Below, in pieces: positions 62,469 to 64,000 of a stretch of DNA of 64,000 bases. How positions within the stretch are numbered: the stretch's first letter is position 1; each line of letters begins with the position of its first letter. The notes beneath the pieces were generated by a model that did not search any database, was not told the origin of the DNA, and saw only the letters and a list, made by a program, of their open reading frames with translations. Source of the stretch: JAMXLO01 sp963719805 (lineage in GTDB: Bacteria > Pseudomonadota > Alphaproteobacteria > Acetobacterales > Acetobacteraceae); NCBI GenBank assembly GCA_963719805.1, contig CAVRDF010000003.1:773973-837972 (forward strand), read 5' to 3'. The translations under genes and the position numbers were made by a program.

Positions 62469-63781
62469 CTGAGATGGACGGTCCCCGTTACTGATAGGCT
62501 CCGTCACTTCAGCAAGAAGGAGGAGGCACGTCTCATGTCCATGTCGATCTACGGGCTCGACACCTCGAAGAGCTGGTTTCAAGTGCATGGCGTCGACCAC
62601 GATGGCGTGATTGTCAGGAAGAAGCTTGCCCGCGGAAAGGTTCTCAACTTCTTCCGTCGCTTGGAGCCTTGCATCATTGGGTTGGAAGCGTGTGGCAGCG
62701 CCCACCATTGGGCGAGGGAGCTGGCATTGCTCGGTCACCAACCACATCTTATGCCGGCACGTTATGTGCGCGCATACCTCAAGACAAACAAGCACGACGC
62801 GGCGGATGCGGAAGCTTGTTGGGAAGCAGTCCAGCGACCGGGCATGCGCTTCGTGCCGGTCAAGAGCACGGAGCAGCAGGGCGCCTTGATGTTGCACCGT
62901 GCGCGAGATTTGCTGACAAGGCAGCGCACCGGTGCGGTCAATGCTCTTCGGGGCCATCTTGCTGAATTTGGCATCGTAGCCCCAAAGGGCATCGCGCAGG
63001 CACGCGAGCTCATGGAACTGGTTGCCGACGACGAGAGAATTCCCGACTGCGCGCGTGGTGCTCTTTCGATGTTGGTCGATCAAATAAGGGATACCGAGGC
63101 CAGGATTGGTGATTCTGCCCGTGCCATTTTGACGCTCGCCAGAGAGCACGATGTCTGCCGGAGACTATTGACGGTGCCCGGCATAGGTCCCTTTACCGCA
63201 ACAGCCTTGGCAGCAACGGTCGGCGATCCCAGCCAGTTTCGCTCCGGACGACATTTTGCTGCTTGGTTGGGGTTGGTACCCAAACAACACTCCACAGGTG
63301 GCCGCGAGCGGCTGGGCGGGATCAGCAAACGCGGCGACGCTTACATCCGAAAGCTGCTGATCCACGGTGCTCGGGCCGCGGTGCATCGCGTGCGATCTCA
63401 TCAAGTGCCGAACTCGTGGATTGCAGGGTTGCTGACCAGGCGGCCGTTCAATGTGGCAACCGTTGCTCTGGCCAATAAGGTGGCACGCATCGCATGGGCG
63501 ATCATGGCATCGGGTAAAGAATACCGGGTCCCGGCGTAGCTCCCGGAACTCGGGTCGTCTGCGAGGGCAATCGCATTGAGATGGCAACCGGTCGGACCGG
63601 GGACGGCTAAGCTCGTTGGACCTATCGGGCAGCAAGAGCCCGCCACACGTACTTGAGCGCCGCCTCGCGGATCTCATCGAGGCCCGAGGCCACAAGGCCA
63701 AAGAGGCCGGATAGATAGCTGCACCGACAACTCGCCGGATCAACACGAAAGTCCTTGCGGAGCGGGGACCGTCCATAGATA
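62469..63781 (+). mobile_element. complete IS110-family element inserted in IS66 tnpC
   Basis: About 1313 bp. Sub-terminal 14-bp inverted repeats ATGGACGGTCCCCG at 62474-62487 and its complement at 63763-63776. Removing exactly this stretch restores the tnpC frame (LWTYVRDGSPYG), so insertion made no target duplication, as is usual for IS110/IS1111. One transposase gene. Confidence 0.85.
62535..63539 (+). CDS. IS110-family transposase (DEDD, IS1111-like)
   Basis: A 334-aa transposase. N-terminal DEDD domain with Asp9 (SIYGLDTSKSW), Glu in IIGLEACGSAHHWARE and Asp in KHDAADAEAC; C-terminal Tnp_IS116/IS902 domain VPGIGPFTATALAATVGDPSQFRSGRHFAAWLGLVP and GGISKRGDAYIRKLLIHGARA with the catalytic Ser region. 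Strong GGAGGAGG before the ATG. Intact, so the element may be active. Confidence 0.93.
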   Translation: MSMSIYGLDTSKSWFQVHGVDHDGVIVRKKLARGKVLNFFRRLEPCIIGLEACGSAHHWARELALLGHQPHLMPARYVRAYLKTNKHDAADAEACWEAVQRPGMRFVPVKSTEQQGALMLHRARDLLTRQRTGAVNALRGHLAEFGIVAPKGIAQARELMELVADDERIPDCARGALSMLVDQIRDTEARIGDSARAILTLAREHDVCRRLLTVPGIGPFTATALAATVGDPSQFRSGRHFAAWLGLVPKQHSTGGRERLGGISKRGDAYIRKLLIHGARAAVHRVRSHQVPNSWIAGLLTRRPFNVATVALANKVARIAWAIMASGKEYRVPA

Positions 63782-64000
63782 GGTCCACAATCGGGCTTTG
63801 CGTGTGCGACCAAGACCCGGTTCCAGCACCGGCACCTCGGTATCGTCGCCGTGCACCCGCTCACCTGTCATGACGTAGCGGGACAACGCATCGATCAGTG
63901 GCCGCACCAGTCCCGCAACCTGGCCGACCATATCGGCCAGCGTCGAACGACTGAGGTCGATGTCTTCGCGGGCGTAAATCTCTGCCTGGCGATGGAGCGG
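63782..64000 (-). pseudogene. tnpC: IS66 transposase TnpC, middle piece cut by window edge
   Basis: PLHRQAEIYAREDIDLSRSTLADMVGQVAGLVRPLIDALSRYVM...GERVHGDDTEVPVLEPGLGRTRKARLWT. HGDDTEVPVL is the first DDE aspartate block. It joins precisely to the YVRDGSPYG piece at 62468 once the IS110 element is removed. The N-terminus lies outside the window. Confidence 0.85.

Larger units (their letters stand above)
61682..64000. mobile_element. IS66-family element, left end to window edge, interrupted
   Basis: Begins with GTAAGCGTCCGCCC, the terminal sequence type of IS66 elements, just after the tnpC stop. Contains tnpC in two pieces separated by an IS110-family insertion. The right end, tnpA and tnpB lie beyond the window. 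Confidence 0.8.

Noticed and set aside
62469..63149. N-terminal extension of the IS66 frame on the minus strand through the IS110 gene
   Set aside because: The frame happens to stay open through the antisense of the IS110 transposase; the IS66 homology starts only at YVRDGSPYG.
1..64000. tRNA or rRNA genes, CRISPR array, restriction-modification or toxin-antitoxin pairs
   Set aside because: No GTTCRANTC-type arm in a cloverleaf setting, no repeat-spacer pattern and no recognisable defence family was found by eye; tiny unknown pairs were not called toxin-antitoxin without evidence.

Overview
The window is high-GC DNA from an alphaproteobacterium, most likely Rhodospirillales and probably Acetobacteraceae. 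This is inferred from family resemblance only. The supporting signs are a serC leader RNA in front of serC-serA, nadA-nadC under a NUDIX-type NadQ regulator, paired MoxR/VWA genes, and many tiny proteins of the kind common in that family. No tRNA, rRNA or CRISPR array was seen.

Positions 1-19300 are ordinary chromosome: a nitronate monooxygenase, an S9 peptidase, a MoxR AAA+/VWA pair, a five-gene catabolic operon (SDR, methylmalonyl-CoA epimerase-like, two-domain sulfurtransferase, alpha/beta hydrolase, SDR), an ABM monooxygenase, nadC, nadA, nadQ, an S10 carboxypeptidase, serC-serA, a TfoX-like protein, and a polysaccharide O-acetylation pair whose MBOAT member has lost its 5' end. Many of these genes are broken by what reads as a single extra base (NMO, MoxR, VWA, nadQ three times, serA). 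Such a density of +1 shifts in conserved genes points to residual insertion errors in the assembly rather than to real gene loss.

From about 19300 onward the window becomes an accessory region. It holds truncated and fused genes (TylF, MBOAT, a glycan-locus-like ORF), transposon relics (IS21, IS3, IS110, IS1182, IS66, resolvases), and 3' fragments of housekeeping genes (SelO, transketolase). Intact cargo lies between them: HlyIII, a lactonase-type metallo-hydrolase, a transglutaminase-like protein, a GFA protein, transaldolase with a HAD phosphatase, an HtrA protease, a DUF2092/glycine-rich pair, and PRC-barrel, PilZ and DUF1236 proteins. At least four families of 50-100 aa proteins occur as diverged pairs scattered over 24.7-53.6 kb. 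Three palindromic FNR/FixK-type boxes and a dispersed GC-rich hairpin element lie in the same region.

The right end carries a surface/export theme: a repetitive beta-helix protein that looks like a type I secretion substrate, a PEP-CTERM/exosortase-associated acyltransferase with a truncated second copy, and a PEP-CTERM protein. The window ends in an IS66 transposase gene split by a complete IS110-family element with 14-bp sub-terminal inverted repeats and no target duplication. I see no recognisable defence or biosynthetic island. The best candidates for something undescribed are the scattered small-protein families with their FNR-type boxes and the shared hairpin element.
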